Source of the DNA: Panopea generosa
Taxonomy: Eukaryota; Mollusca; Bivalvia; Adapedonta; Hiatellidae
Assembly (NCBI GenBank): GCA_029582155.1
Contig: CM055902.1
Coordinates: 17,825,011 to 17,889,010, forward strand
Direction of reading: 5' to 3'
Length of the DNA: 64,000 nt
In this document: positions 11,549-24,582 of the stretch, in pieces
Position numbering within the stretch: the stretch's first letter is position 1
How the letters are laid out: each line of letters begins with the position of its first letter
Made by a program: the position numbers and the translations under genes
Notes under the pieces: generated by a model
What the model was told of the DNA's origin: nothing
What the model saw: only the letters and a program-made list of their open reading frames with translations
Databases searched by the model: none

Positions 11549-14500
11549 CCATTGTCGTTCGCTACTTGACGGGAAGATACTTGACTGAATATGCGCATAC
11601 ACCGGAAATGACGTACGAAAGGACAGTTATGGTAGAAGGAAGACCAGTTCCTGTAAAAATAACAGATATATCAGGAAAGGTAAGTTTTTGATACAATAAT
11701 TTTGGAATTTAAAAATGCTATTTTATATTTTGTTGTTGATTTTTATATATTTATTTCTCAGTTAATTATATATGATAAATTTACCGCTAGATGTTTGATG
11801 TTACAAACTGTTTTAAATAATACAGCCTATAACAAAAAATAGTGAAATTTCATGTATATGTCACTTGCTAACATTGAAACTGGCATGCTCCGCAACTCAT
11901 GAACATACGAAATCAATATTCGCCCGACAAAGTGAATGCGGTATTTCTCTAACCCCGACAGCATCTTTTCAATTAAACCGAACAAAGAGAACTTAAAATG
12001 AAACGAAACCGTCTTGCCCGAACTGCGACACATTACAGTGTAGAATTTTTATTAATATTTTAAAAAACAATTATAAACTTAAGTTTTGTGACAAAATGAA
12101 CATACAAGAACGACTGATAATGATAATGCCAATGTCTCCAATACGTGTACGTTTTCATCTGAAGGGCATGCCAACCAGCATGACATAGCATTTGGAAATC
12201 CTCGAGCACTGCTCGCACTTTTAGTGCTCCCGCAGCAAGTTTGATTCGGAGAATTGAGCGAGGTGTTCCGAGTGCATGAAATTGCTGATTTCGCCATTGT
12301 ATAGAATCATCATTTATGTATGGCTTGGATCGTGCAACTTTGGAATGTTTTTATAAATGCACGCGTTCGCACCACAAATCATTGGTGTACACTTGATGAA
12401 TTGTACGATATTATTCTGAAAAGGTTAAAGTTTCCAAACTGTCAGATAAATTAATCAACACGTTATGGTAGAATTATTACGACCAGCTTATCGAACCCAC
12501 CTCTAATTATTGTCTGATTAGACAGACAGAAAATTGGCAGCGCTCATTTATGCCATATGTACTGATACACGAGTGGTATTCCTGTTACACGAACTTTTAT
12601 CTAAATATATCTATATAGCATTATATTTGTTCAGAAACTTCATAACGTAGAATAATCAATCAGAAATATATTTGCTCTACTGATACAGTGGCACGTATTC
12701 CGTCTTTTGATTCAAAACAAGTCTAAATTATCCGTGTACACGTGTGTTCGGTAAAATAGTCACGTGGCTTGTTGCATTACACGTCATTCGACTCCATCAA
12801 CATCTCGGGTTGTTTTTTTTTACTCAGTAGTTTGCAGTATCAAAACTTTTCACTCATTTGACAAGACGTAGACGTTGTGATTTTAACATATTTGATTAAT
12901 TCCAAAATATGCATTTGTATTTCTAGAGCTGTTTTAACAGAAGACTTTTATTTGTTTATCGTTTGTTTTTTGTTGTTTTTTTCACTGTTAATTCATGACA
13001 AATTTATTTCTCCATTTTGCTGACAAGTGTGTGACAGTTACGGAAGTCTCTAACGTATGTGAAAAATTATCACTTTATGATTGGAAGGATCAGTATATCT
13101 GGACCCCTGCCCTACCCCTGAAATTCTTAATAAATATATAATAATATCGATATAATTTAGTTAAAATGCTGATAAACTATACTTTGACCCCTTTTAGAAT
13201 CTGTGGACCCCTTTATATTTTCATCAAATAAATAAGTAAAAATAGATAAATTTAGTAAAAAGTATGTACTAGATTTGACCATTTTCTATACAGTAACTGC
13301 ACAGTAACTAGTAACTTCCCTGCCCCTCATTCCAAGTATTAAAAGGATCAAACACGTGAGCCTGCATTAGAGCCCTATCCCCACCCCCACCCAACTGAAA
13401 TCATGTAACCAACGACGACCATGTCTACTTATAAACGTTGAAAACGTTTATAGATACCCTATATAATGTTTATTCTAAACAAAATGACAGACTGACGTTA
13501 GTTCGTTTTTCAACTTTCTTTGTTCGTTATTCACCTTGACGTGTAACACCTCCATTGGTTTTTCATATCATTTTATAATGAATAAAGCATTTCTGAAAGC
13601 GTAATTTTCATTACATGCATAGACAAAACCATATCAATGACAGGAAAATTATGTTTTATTGTTTGGTAACATCTGCAGTGTCAAAATATCTTAGAAAGTT
13701 TTATTTAAGGTTGTTTTTCTGATCAATGTAAACCCTGTTTACAAAGTAAATATATACGCAGAAATAACGTTTACACTTTTACCCCACTTTCCAAATATCT
13801 TTTCTAAATTCAAAACACGGTACTGCTGTCAAAATGTTTCAAATACATCAATAATACCATTTAAATCGCGAATAAGGAAAATGCATTTTAAATAAAATGA
13901 AACAAGCATTAGTTAGTTTATACTAATTTATTTTAACTCGAGTTAGAAGAAAGCTCAAAGCTTATATGGACCGCTCTTTAATTGGCTTTTTGGGTAGAAC
14001 CAGTACTTGGTGTTGTTATAAGAGGCATCGGGTCGAGCTGGGGATCGAGTCTGCAACACCTGGCGTGCGGCGGTCAACACTCTATCTACTAAACTACCAC
14101 CCGACTTAACGAGTATCTATCACCGCCATAATACGACGGGAGCACTTGTGTCCAATATGTTTATTGAAATCAATCCTAGCCATAATTACCTCCTATATAG
14201 AAGATTTGCATTATTTGAATAAAGACAATTGAAAAACTAATAAAAATACTTTATTCTGCTGAACAGTCACATTGAAAAATAATATGTTTTAGAACATCGA
14301 CCAGAAATCAGGGAACAAGGAACTACTAACTAAAGTTGACGCAGTTGTCGTTGTTTACGCCATTAATGACCGCCATAGTTTCGACCTGGCTGAGGGGATC
14401 TGTGATTGGTTAAGACGAGACAAGAAACCTTCAACGCATGTTCCAGTGGCGTTATTGGGAAACAAGGCTGACCTTGCACATAGAAGGTACGTCATTACCC

Positions 14501-17500
14501 AGAGTGCATTATTCACTGTAAGAGTAAAAACATGTAATCCAAATCAAAACTGGCATAGAAATTAGCAAGAAACATATGCAAATAACTACAAGTGTGGGTA
14601 ATGCAGGAGGTCACCGTTACCAATTAACTTTGGATGTCATTTTGCCTTTGGAACATGGTAAGAACGTGTTTACGATATGTAATAATAACTTGCGGTTTCT
14701 CCACGTGTGCGTTTTACACACTGTTTATTGTTTTAAGAAGCAATTAAGAAGTTTATTGTTTTTACAATTGTTGACATTTCAACAAACGTGTTTTACTGTA
14801 TAGAATAACATAAACTGTTTGTTAATGTTAAATCTCTAAGAAAACAGACAATAGACACGTGCTGTACGGAAAGCTACGATTAAAGGTGTTGGCTATCTTT
14901 GATGGAATGTTTTTGGTCATGCCATGCTATGAAAAGCATTCTACTGCATGCATTGATATGCTATCGCCCCCAGAGAAAATTGTTGTGTGTGTTTGATTGA
15001 TTATCAACGTGTGTTTTAGAACAAAAACAATACTGCAGGGATATGCATGATAACGAATAAAATGTATTGATCAAGGACACATCACGTGATACCATAGCAG
15101 GATCACGTGGTGTGTCCATGAGTTAGGAGAGTTTTTTTTTCATCAAAAGGTAGTACATGTATATTTTTAGCCAGGTTGACATTTAGAGTGCAATTTACGT
15201 TAATCACAGTTAAACAATTATTTCACGATCGATTGATAATGACAGTCATAATTCATAAACAGTCGCGTGGCGAAAAATGTAAAAAAAGTATGGTGTGCCA
15301 ACAAGATAAAAATAACCGCTACCAGTACACCGTTGAATAAGTGGTGCATCAGCATATAAACATGATAATGCTCTACAAAAATATAGGAAATAGGTAATGT
15401 ATTTTTAATTAAGATATCCATATTCAATGCCAGATATAATAGAGAAAGGTATTACGGATACGCGATATAATGACGCTAGTTTGACATTTCCGCGTATTCG
15501 ACATGAAATTAACCCCAACCCTTCCTCTAACCATCTCAGCCTCCAAAACTAATGACTTAAACATCTAAATATCGGAAGACAAATAACGAATATCAAACTA
15601 ACGTCCTACTGCTCACAAGAGAATGTGTAGTTTATCATTGCTTTGCTACACAACACGACGCAAACTGTTATTTGAATCTAAATAATGACATTAATCCGAT
15701 TCATTTTCGCACAAACGATCAGAAACCTGTTTGCACTAAAACAAATTGAAACGCAATTGTCTTTAACAATATGGCGGTATTTATCGGCTGTAATGACGAG
15801 CTTAAAGTAAATACAATGATTTCTATTTGTAACGCAGAATTACATTTACAACATATTAAGTAGTTAAAACGAGAAAATAAAAATCAAGTATGCCATGATG
15901 AATTACCTGCAGCTGTAAATTAATTAAGTTTCAAGTAGATGTTCCCGCCATTTAGCTCTCCGCTTTACAAACATTCATAAACAAATTGTGTATAGTGTTT
16001 ATTGTAATACATTCATTTTGTTGTCTGTTTTTTTTCATCGATTACGAAATAAACACTGTGGTGTATATGAATAATTCACAATGGCGTGCATGAAGGAAGC
16101 GATCCATTTTGGTTCGCAAAAAAAGAAAACCCCAACAATACCATGTGTTCAATTTTATAACGCCTCATTTAACGTTGATTATTTTCAACGAGGCTCGATG
16201 CCTTTTTCAACACATTAGAAATTATATATGACTTCCAGTTTAATAGTTTTAGGAATATTTCAGAATGAATTATAGCAATTAAACCACAATCCTTTCGATA
16301 TTAACACGCAAACCGTCTCATAATAAAGTGTTTGGACAGACTTACACTCGAACCCTCGACATGACCTTCATACGCACATGACCTTCCACAATGTTTCCAT
16401 AGAGAACGCCAAATTGTCGATTAAAACCTGCAGCGGTTTATGCGTTTTATCGTTATCGTTGCTATGTTACCTCATATTAAAATGTCCGGATTATTCTGTT
16501 AGATGTATAAAATAATGATTATTTAATTTTGGAAAGTATATACGTATAATTATGATAAGATGTAAAGGATATTAAGTACTCTATAAATATTTTTGAATTC
16601 CCTCTATTATTCATTTTAGAGCCGTTTATATTGCCTGAGTATACCTGTGTGTTTGGTGTAAGCGTATTTATTTAATTAACATAGATTGTGGGACAATTTC
16701 TTACTACTAGAACCAGTCAAAACACGCTCGAAGTCTTTCTAGTCTGTAGTAGGGTTCCAGTTCTCCCGACTGGGTCCGTTCACTAGCAATGTTGGGAAAG
16801 CCCCATTTGAGCACGTTGATTGGTCAGTTGCTTCAACTGAAAGATTGAATGACTTCACAGTTAAGTTAGCGTTCAATTGCTATGAATTGTGGGACAGGCA
16901 TAGACCTGATTCTGGAGATATCAGGTTCTGGGATAGACTTAAGTTCTCCTGTGTAGAACCAGACAATTCACACTCAAAATCTTCTTGGGTAGAAATAGAA
17001 CCAAACAAGTATAAACAGTGTTTTGCCCAAAGACACCACGTTAATGGTGGATGATCAAACCTCCAACCCTAGGTTTGATATTCCAACCATTGAACCAGGT
17101 ATAACAGGTATTAGATCGACTAATGAAAATTGTGAATACATTTTAAATGTTGCTACTACCATTATCTAATATAAGTTGTGTATTTTTTTACAAAATTAGT
17201 AGATTAACGAATATACATGTATTGAGTGTTTTTTCCAATAGGGGTGTAAAGTGTCAAAAAACAGACGACTTGGAATGGCGGAATGATGGTTACCTGGTAA
17301 CGGAGACGTCGGCGTCTGCTGATTCTACAGACATCGTCAAAGTTTTCAATATGTTAATTAATAAGGTCAGTGTATTTCATGTATTTTCAAACAGACACAC
17401 GGTAATGTTGAAAACAGTGTCACCCAAGGTCAGAGGTCATCAATCTTCAAATATTAACGTCTGCAACTTCATATTTAAGACAAGATTAACGTTTTCTTCA

Positions 17501-19940
17501 TTAAATATCAGTATCTTCAGAATGTAAATCCATAATTATGTCTTTTTTTCTACAACTATGACAATGCGGAAATTCAAATATAATATATTTAGCAGTTTTT
17601 GGTACAGCTGACCGTAAACGTATTTTGTTTATTCTGCCAACCACTCCACTCCCACATCCCCACCCTGCTCACCCGCCATCAAATACAATGCAGACATGAT
17701 GATCTGCATGCTGCATAAACCGGAATCTGACATCATGCAGATACTGTGTAGTTTTCAAAATTAGTGTCAGGTGAAAATTCAACAAAATTGCCGTGTATCC
17801 ATTTGACATTGCAGCAGACGGTACAGTGTTTCCTTTCAAACTGAGATGATGGATAAAACATAAGTGAATACGTGCTTTTTATAATCTCTTAAATGTCTCC
17901 ATTTTATTATAAACAGGCGTATTTTCCATCAGGTAAATAGCGCGTGTTCTCAACTATGAACTTTAATAGTTTATTTATTGCCAGACTATTGCTGTTTAGA
18001 TACAGTGCAGAGAAAATTGTTTTACGGTATGTTGTTACGTTACTTGTTTTTTAAAAACAGCACTTAACAATTTTGATTGTTTGTTCATTGTTTTGTCTTT
18101 GCACGATTTTAAAGATTGATTGTTTTATTATGCCAAATAACGCATATTTAACATAGTGTGCACACATGCAAATTATCAAACTTTCAAGTATTCTTAAAAT
18201 AGTTTTATAAGGTATATTGTTTTGTCAGAATTACCGTTTTATGTACTTTAGGATGTTTCTAAAGTAGAGGTACAAATGTCTGCTTCCGCACACATCCCAA
18301 TCACATTAGATTGACACAAAATATTCTGTGGTTCCTGATTTCTGTCATGTCGTCTTGTTATTTTGTTGGGGTGAAAGGACAACGGAATGACATGAACTAA
18401 ATGAATATCATTGTCAAGTACCATGCGATCGAAAGATCGTTAAATTATGCAAGACAGTAAAGCGACAGAACGACATAACAGGACTCACACCACTATTATC
18501 TCCCTTGAGTACTCCAGACCTACAGATGAAGGAGGTAGAAATAAAGCTTTAGTTCTCTTTTTCTTCTTTTTTTAGGGCTTTGTACTGCAATGTTTTGTTT
18601 TTTGCTAGCATGAGTTAAATGGTCAGTATTTTAGAAATCACCACTGAAAATTTGATGCTGATACCAGCTTTCTGGACAATTCTGTGTCATTTCAGAATTG
18701 TTGGTTCGAACCGCATCTAGGGCGAATAGTTGACATATTATTGCTCTGGAAATTGATAGGTCTCACAAAAGCATTGAATTTAAAAAAAAACAACCTGGTC
18801 AAGGTATACTTTTTTTTCTTTACAATTGCATATCTTGTACCAGTGAAGAATTTGAGCCTAGACACATACTGCAGAATTTAATTTTTCACTCTGTTTTGGA
18901 CATAAATGTTACAATTGAGCCCTTTGGGAAATGTAATAGTGGTGTGAGACGATAACGTAAGGTCGGCAAATATGTCGCTACGGCAGTGCACTACAACAGG
19001 ATGCCAAGGACAACACGACAGAATGGCTGGACAACTAGCTCAACACGTGTGATTGATTGAATATTTATCGTCATTGTTATACCATCGAGGGCTAACTGAC
19101 GATCAGTTAACCTATCTACTGTTTCCTGGGATCCTGAAAGGTTAACAAGTACTCGAGCACACCCCATCTCCGCAAGTAACAAATAGCTTTTCCACTTGAA
19201 TCAGCAGTGAGAAACGAATGATGATTAGACACAATGTCATATATCAACCATCATGGAGATTGTGGCCGGGCGGGGACTCGAAGTCACGACCACTGGATTG
19301 ATAGTTAGACGCGCTAACGACTGAGCTTATCGTGCCCGGTTAAACATGTGTGACACAAAAGTACCTTTCATCGCGACACTACGGCTCCTAAATATGTCAT
19401 TCTTTCTCCCACCAAGTGCCAACGCTTTCGCATAAAATTTACCAGCATTTTGTTGCCAATGAACCACCAAACCAGATAATGTCGTCATGATTATTCTTGT
19501 CGTTCTGTAGCTCGTTCGCCCCAGCAGATGGCTACGATGAAATGTTACATTCCCGTCCTAGAACTATATGTTAATTCTGAAGGCAAAGAGTGGACTTTTA
19601 GATATTTGGATACACTTTATTCAATTATTTGAATGATTTAGTATGTTTAATCACAGAAACCGGCTATAGGGCTGTGCCTTATTCTTACAAAATTTTAATT
19701 CTATTCATGTGAGAGTACATTGAAAGTTTCAAACTTATTGCATTGACTCAATACTTAAACAATATTATACTTTATTAAACCAATGTGTTCTCTTTTTTCC
19801 AGATACTAGAAAAACGCGATATAACGATCAAACAGCAACGGAAACTATCTCAGAATCCTTTGGGATCACCGAAGTTAATCCGGGCAACTTTAAAAAGACG
19901 ATTTAGTGTGTTTACTCGCGAACGAACGTCCTCAATGTGA
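11549..19940 (+). CDS. Ras-like small GTPase (RERG/RASL11 type), 5' partial
   Basis: Four exons join in frame: 11549-11679, 14293-14486, 17242-17365 and 19803-19940 (TGA), each with an AG acceptor and, for the first three, a GT donor. They encode about 195 residues of a small GTP-binding protein. Visible G-boxes are DISG (G3, where most Ras proteins have DTAGQ), NKAD (G4) and ETSA (G5). The first exon seen starts with two bases of a split codon and reads AIVVRYLTGRYLTEY, the stretch that follows the P-loop in this family. The P-loop exon must therefore lie upstream, and I could not find it. An in-frame ATG at 11509 would give a form without a P-loop. The C-terminus is basic (LKRRFSVFTRERTSSM) with no CAAX box, as in RERG/RASL11 proteins, which are not prenylated. 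Switch II has K where Ras has the catalytic Gln61, so hydrolysis may be atypical. Introns hold SINEs and a 16-bp inverted repeat. Confidence 0.85.
13935..14107 (-). mobile_element. tRNA-derived SINE in the Ras-like gene
   Basis: Read on the minus strand, a tRNA-like head has box A (GTAGTTTAGTAGATAGAG) and box B (GCAGACTCGATCCCC). Its body carries the GGTTCTACCC motif and ends with AAGCTTTGAGCTTTC. It belongs to the same family as 10524-10735 and 49805-49985 and sits in the intron before the exon at 14293. Confidence 0.7.
15075..15117. repeat. 16-bp inverted repeat with CACGTG cores
   Basis: GGACACATCACGTGAT (15075-15090) and ATCACGTGGTGTGTCC (15102-15117) are inverse copies with one mismatch, separated by 11 bases. 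Each arm contains an ATCACGTG motif, a possible E-box, in an intron of the Ras-like gene. Function is unknown. Confidence 0.7.
16690..17060 (+). repeat. Dispersed repeat (GATTGGTCAGTTGCTTCAAC family)
   Basis: The motif GATTGGTCAGTTGCTTCAAC, then GCTATGAATTGTGGGACAGG, recurs diverged at about 28600-28735 and 29160-29300. The repeats also share a CCAGTTCTC...GGTCCGT block. This copy lies in the intron before the GTPase exon at 17242. The superfamily is not recognised, and the short open frame over it is not a gene. Confidence 0.55.
18480..18815 (+). repeat. Dispersed repeat, inverse of 41622-41950
   Basis: This stretch starts with ACTCACACCACTATTATCTC, contains GGTTCGAACCGCATCTAGGG and ends near AACCTGGTCAAGGTATAC. 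The reverse complement of almost the whole stretch is found at 41622-41950, and a short end piece is at about 37550-37568. The two long copies are well conserved. I do not recognise the family. Confidence 0.7.
19071..19341 (-). mobile_element. tRNA-derived SINE (GATCCCAGGAAAC family)
   Basis: On the minus strand the head has box A (AAGCTCAGTCGTTAGCGCG) and box B (GTGACTTCGAGTCCC). The body includes TTGCGGAGATGGGGTGTG and GATCCCAGGAAACAG and ends CCCTCGATGGTATAAC. It belongs to the same family as the copies at 22808, 50848, 54499 and 60621. It lies in the last intron of the Ras-like gene. Confidence 0.8.
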
Positions 19941-20464
19941 TAAAATCGTTTTGTGTTGTTATGCGTGTACTTGGCATAGTGAAGTTCTTGGAAATATAAT
20001 TTTATATTTTTAGTTCAGACCGATATATTCGACACCGAGACGTCCGGCGTCAAGTATTACATGTTTATCTAGAAGTGTGTCTTCATCTCCGATCAAAATA
20101 TACGTCATTACCGTGCAGCGTTGCTTCGAATACTATGTTGGGTTAAGACGAATGTTTTGTTGATGTTTTGTGGTACATTTTGTTATGCTTGTGCATGATG
20201 TGGAGATTTATTTGCCAACGTGAACTACGCGGCAAAATTATGTCGCAAAACGGTGATACATTTTAACCGTGCTGTGATTAGAATCGCACCAATAGCCATT
20301 ATGTCAGATCATTCTAATCCAACAGGCGCAAGTTATGGATTTGATTATGGTACATTGAATACTATTCACAAACGTAGAAAGCAGACAACATGTGTTCTAT
20401 ATTGTACACATCTTCAATCTACAGGTATTTCAGTAATCGTTATCTCAGTCAGAAATATATGAGA

Positions 20465-20470
20465 AATAAA
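20465..20470 (+). terminator. Possible poly(A) signal of the Ras-like gene
   Basis: An AATAAA hexamer lies about 525 bases after the GTPase stop codon at 19940. It is the first one on this strand that I noted there. No transcript data support it. Confidence 0.3.
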
Positions 20471-22257
20471 ATATGTTTTAACCAACCTCAGTCATATGTT
20501 TTTGAAATGAAGTATGATAAAACAGACATTTCAATCAAAGCTTCTGAATCGGTTAATAGCCCATAAAACATATCAGAGAAATTTGAATGGCGGTAAACGC
20601 TCTTACACACTCGTTCGTCTTGATCGCACGTTTATCTTGGAAAAGCAAGTACAATTATCGGCAATTACCTTAGATGAGTAGTTTTTTTTTTCCAAAAGTT
20701 TGAGTATCAAGAGCAAATTAAAAACAAAAGATATGGAATGTATTTAGTAAATTATTAAATTTACTTTAGCTTATAAGCTGTATTAAATGAACGGTGTGTA
20801 TTTAGTAATCAGTTGCTTTTGATTAATGAACAAATTCGTTTAAATACGAAAAAAAAAATGGAATGATAAAAAAGTAAAGTGCATTACACAGCCTAGTGAG
20901 AAAAACATTTTGGACAAAAACAACGTTGCGCACGTGTGGCATTGTATACTTCAGTGTACGAACAAATGCCTATTGGATGGTACTTGTGCATCAACTTGTC
21001 AGATTTAATATATGATTCACATTTTCATATGATAAACTGATGTTCGTTGTTGTTTAATGATAAGTTTAAGTGCAGTTTACGTCGAAAGTGAGGGATTTGT
21101 AATAAAAAATATTTTATTTTCAAAGTTTACGTTTTCGAATGATTTATCCGGACGTCAAAAAGGAGACGCACCCGAAAACAAATTACACATGTTTTTTTCC
21201 TACGCCGGACTATTCTGGTACTTGGACAAAGACAAGAGACGATGGAGGGAAATGCTATATATTTCGTTTATAATGTTTACATTACATAAGTTGTTTTGAT
21301 AAACAAGAATCTACTATACACAAAAAATATATTATATTTATGTTCGACTTATTTGTTTATTTACCTACGAGTGTATACAAAATGGATTTATTATTCAATA
21401 TGGCCATACAGTTGTTTTAATAGTTTTGTTATTTGTTATAATAAATAGTATCACTCTGTATGAGGTAAATAGTAACAACCCGAGCTGTGTAATATCTGAC
21501 TCAAGGATCACGTGACGCAACCAGAAAACGAAAACAGCAGACGAAACTTCAATAAAAATGTTGTTATTATTTAAAAAACCCAACCCCTCCCCCTCCCCTC
21601 CCCCATTATGTTCCTGCTGTATATTTCCAACCCATTCTTGGCACAGAAAGATCATTGAATGACCATAGGTATTTCTATTCCACCGTTGTCCGATTTTAAT
21701 TTTGCATTTAAATCTTCATCTTGTGCCATCATTAAAGCTAACATCCGGTCAGTTAACCTACCCACACTTCTCTGATACAGGGATCGCTTGAAATCACAGT
21801 GTTATGCCATGTCATGTTTTTTTTCTTCAATTATTTGTAATATTTTAGGGGAAGGGCCGTAACTAATGTTGTGAGAACTTGTGTCCCAACCCCATTGCTG
21901 CAATTATCAATGCAATAAAATATGATTAAACGTAAATGTCTAAAGAGAAATCAAAGTGTGTCTCCGTAAGAATTTGATTTATGTCAGTATCGCACGTCTG
22001 GGCAATCTTGAATTATATGTGTTATTTTACATTTTATTACTATCTTTTGACCTGTAATTTACATCTGCTTAACATATCTAACGGTATTAAACATTGAAAA
22101 AGTCACTAAAATAGTGAATGCCTTTATAAAACAAAAAATAAATACAATAATACTGTCGGAGGACGGAACACTCGACTTTTGATGTTTGCATTTAACCAAC
22201 AGTAGCTGAAAGAAATTGTAAAATAATATGATGAATGCTATCAATATCTTTATATAG

Positions 22258-22439
22258 TACAGTCAAACCTGTCTTAAGCAGCCAGTCAAGGGAAGGAGAA
22301 AATGTGACTTTTTAAGACAGGTTGTTGCTTAATACAGGTTAATTTACTTTGAAAGCAAAGAAATGAGAAATAGAAAATATGGTTGCTTAAGACAGGTGGC
22401 TGCTTAAAAGAGGAGATCGGTTACACAGGTTTGACTGTA
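22258..22439. mobile_element. 182-bp MITE with TACAGTCAAACCTG ends
   Basis: The ends are inverse copies: TACAGTCAAACCTGT at the left and ACAGGTTTGACTGTA at the right. Sub-terminal GCTTAAGACAGGT motifs recur inside. TA at each edge fits a Tc1/mariner-type target site. A related copy starts at 52536. There is no coding capacity. Confidence 0.85.
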
Positions 22440-22807
22440 TTTAGTATAGTGAGAATGTACTTCTAACAAAGTACAAGGAAATGTTACGGTACTTTCCCCC
22501 ATTAGTTATTCACTTTAATACTGAACACACAAACTAAATTAAATGCTCAATCAAATCCCAAAAGTATTTTCTGAGATATTTTTTTTTAAAAACATTTTAA
22601 TCAGTTTTTGAAGTATAATACATGTAGGTACAATAGTTCTGCATAAAACAGAGGTGTTCCCCTTCTTGTAGTGAAGACATTTGTGAAGTTTCATTGACGT
22701 GTGCATTGTAGTTACTGAGACATAAGCTTGATATCAAACGTATTCAACTGAGTATAAGTTTTCATAAAATCAAATCAGTCATCTCACGTTTTCCCTTTAG
22801 TCCAGCA

Positions 22808-22990
22808 GGGCCCGATTAGATGAGTGATATACGACATTGTGTCACTACCATTCATCTTTCACCGCTGATTCAAGAGGGGTAGTTGTCAGTTACTTGCGGA
22901 GATGGGTTGTGCGCAGGTACTGGTTAACCTTTCAAGATCCCAGGAAACCGTGTATAGGTTAACTGACCGTCTGTTTGCCCTCGATGGCAA
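22808..22990 (+). mobile_element. SINE (GATCCCAGGAAAC family), lacking box B
   Basis: It starts GGGCCCGATTAGATGAGTG, jumps past the box B region, and continues with ATACGACATTGTGTCACTAC, TTGCGGAGATGGG and GATCCCAGGAAAC to CCCTCGATGGCAAC. Compared with 60621-60880 an internal piece of the tRNA-like head is missing. Confidence 0.7.
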
Positions 22991-23923
22991 CACTTCACTC
23001 CATTTAATGGTTGAAACACACATGTGAAGTTTCATGAGTTTTAGACAAAAAATTTTTTATTGACAATAAATATACACATATATGAATTACATGCACACGG
23101 GGAATATTTAGATAAAAAAGGCAAAAGGGTATGGCCACAAGTGACCACCACATTAGTTACGGCCATCCCATTGAAACGACGACGATGGCAAAGTATTAAT
23201 TTTGATGAACATATTAAGTGAAAATGTACACATGTAGAATCCATTTTAGCAAGTTAACTTTCCGTCAATATTATTCTGCTTAAAATTTAAGCCTTTACTG
23301 TCATAAACTTTGGAATTGCAACAAAACACCATACACGTATTCAATTTCTAGAGGATGTGTAATTTGGTGATATATATCAATTAACTAATTAACTGTGGAA
23401 TGATCAGTTAAAATATTTATTGTTTATTATAATAAAGTTAATTAGCATGAATAAAAATTATAAATATATTTACAGCATCCCATTAATTTACCCAAGCAAT
23501 TTAATTAAAGAATCGATCGTTTTCAAAAGTGGCATAACGCACAATGTCCAGTTTAATGGAATCGTTTGAGTTTGTAATGATTTATCAAACACTAAGCATA
23601 AAGGCTTATATTCATATTGTGTTTTTGCATTTTTTAAATATGGTTTATTAAATCAGAACCAGCACAGTTGTTAACCTGCAATCAGTTAATCCCGTCGTAA
23701 CATGTTCCGTAATAAGAATATTAAATTTTGATAGTCGATTATCGGTTAATCCCATCTGACCCCTTGAATCCACTTTACGGCAGTGATCATGACCTTGCCT
23801 AAAAACATAAACCGAAATATCCAAGCATGAAGAGGCTATTATTCTGCCTAATATTAAAAATAAATTACCGCATTTGATCCATTGAGTCTCATATATGGTA
23901 GATGACACTCACATGAAGTTTCA

Positions 23924-24403
23924 TTAAAGTGATTATATTGGCAAGTAACACAAACACGCTGTTAATCAAGACTTTTTTTTTGTATGCAGTGTGCACAGAA
24001 TAATGCTTATGTATTGACGTATAACCTTTATTTACTTGAAAGTTATCAACTTAACAGTAATTGAATATTTGCTAAAACTTTAATACGTCCCGCAATAAAG
24101 TATTGCGCAATAATTACATTGAACTCCGTAAACTTCCCGAACAAAGCCTCGAAAACAAGATCTGGAACGAGTCTCCACGATGTTATACGGTGATTGATCG
24201 GAAACCCGAAAGCGGTTCGTTGAAAATAGCAAATGTAAACAAAAACAAAAACGTGGCTTCCGAAACCCGATGTTTGTAATAAAGAGGTTATGCAATTAGA
24301 CACTTTAAACGCGTATATCTCTAAGGTATAAGAGCATCTTCATGCTGGGCGTGTGTATTTAGGACAGGGAATTGACGGTAATATGCCAATATAATCCCTT
24401 TAA
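23924..24403 (+). mobile_element. MITE, TTAA-flanked family, copy 2
   Basis: This full-length copy of about 480 bases begins TTAAAGTGATTATATTGGCA and ends TGCCAATATAATCCCTTTAA. It has the same interior as 27794-28270, including ACACAAACACGCTGTTAATC and GGAAACCCGAAAGCGG. The open frames on its minus strand are not host genes. Confidence 0.85.
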
Positions 24404-24582
24404 TGTAAGGGCAGTAATTAGCATTACGAGCATGCCTAACTTAAACCGAAAAATGCTACTCCACCGCTGACGCCGGGGCAAGTACAATAGCTCCCTTTAA
24501 AACAATAAGTCGAGCTAAAACGGTAATGCTATAATATAATATCAGACTAGTTCGTATATGTTTATATACGAAATATTACAGT

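Larger units (their letters stand above)
19941..24582. other. Intergenic region between the Ras-like and carbonic anhydrase genes
   Basis: The two genes converge on this gap of about 4.6 kb, which should hold both 3' untranslated regions. It contains a 182-bp MITE (22258-22439), a SINE (22808-22990) and a 480-bp TTAA-flanked MITE (23924-24403). Short open frames near 20220, 21057 and 23648 show no recognisable similarity and have no supporting splice context. I see no RNA gene. Confidence 0.6.
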
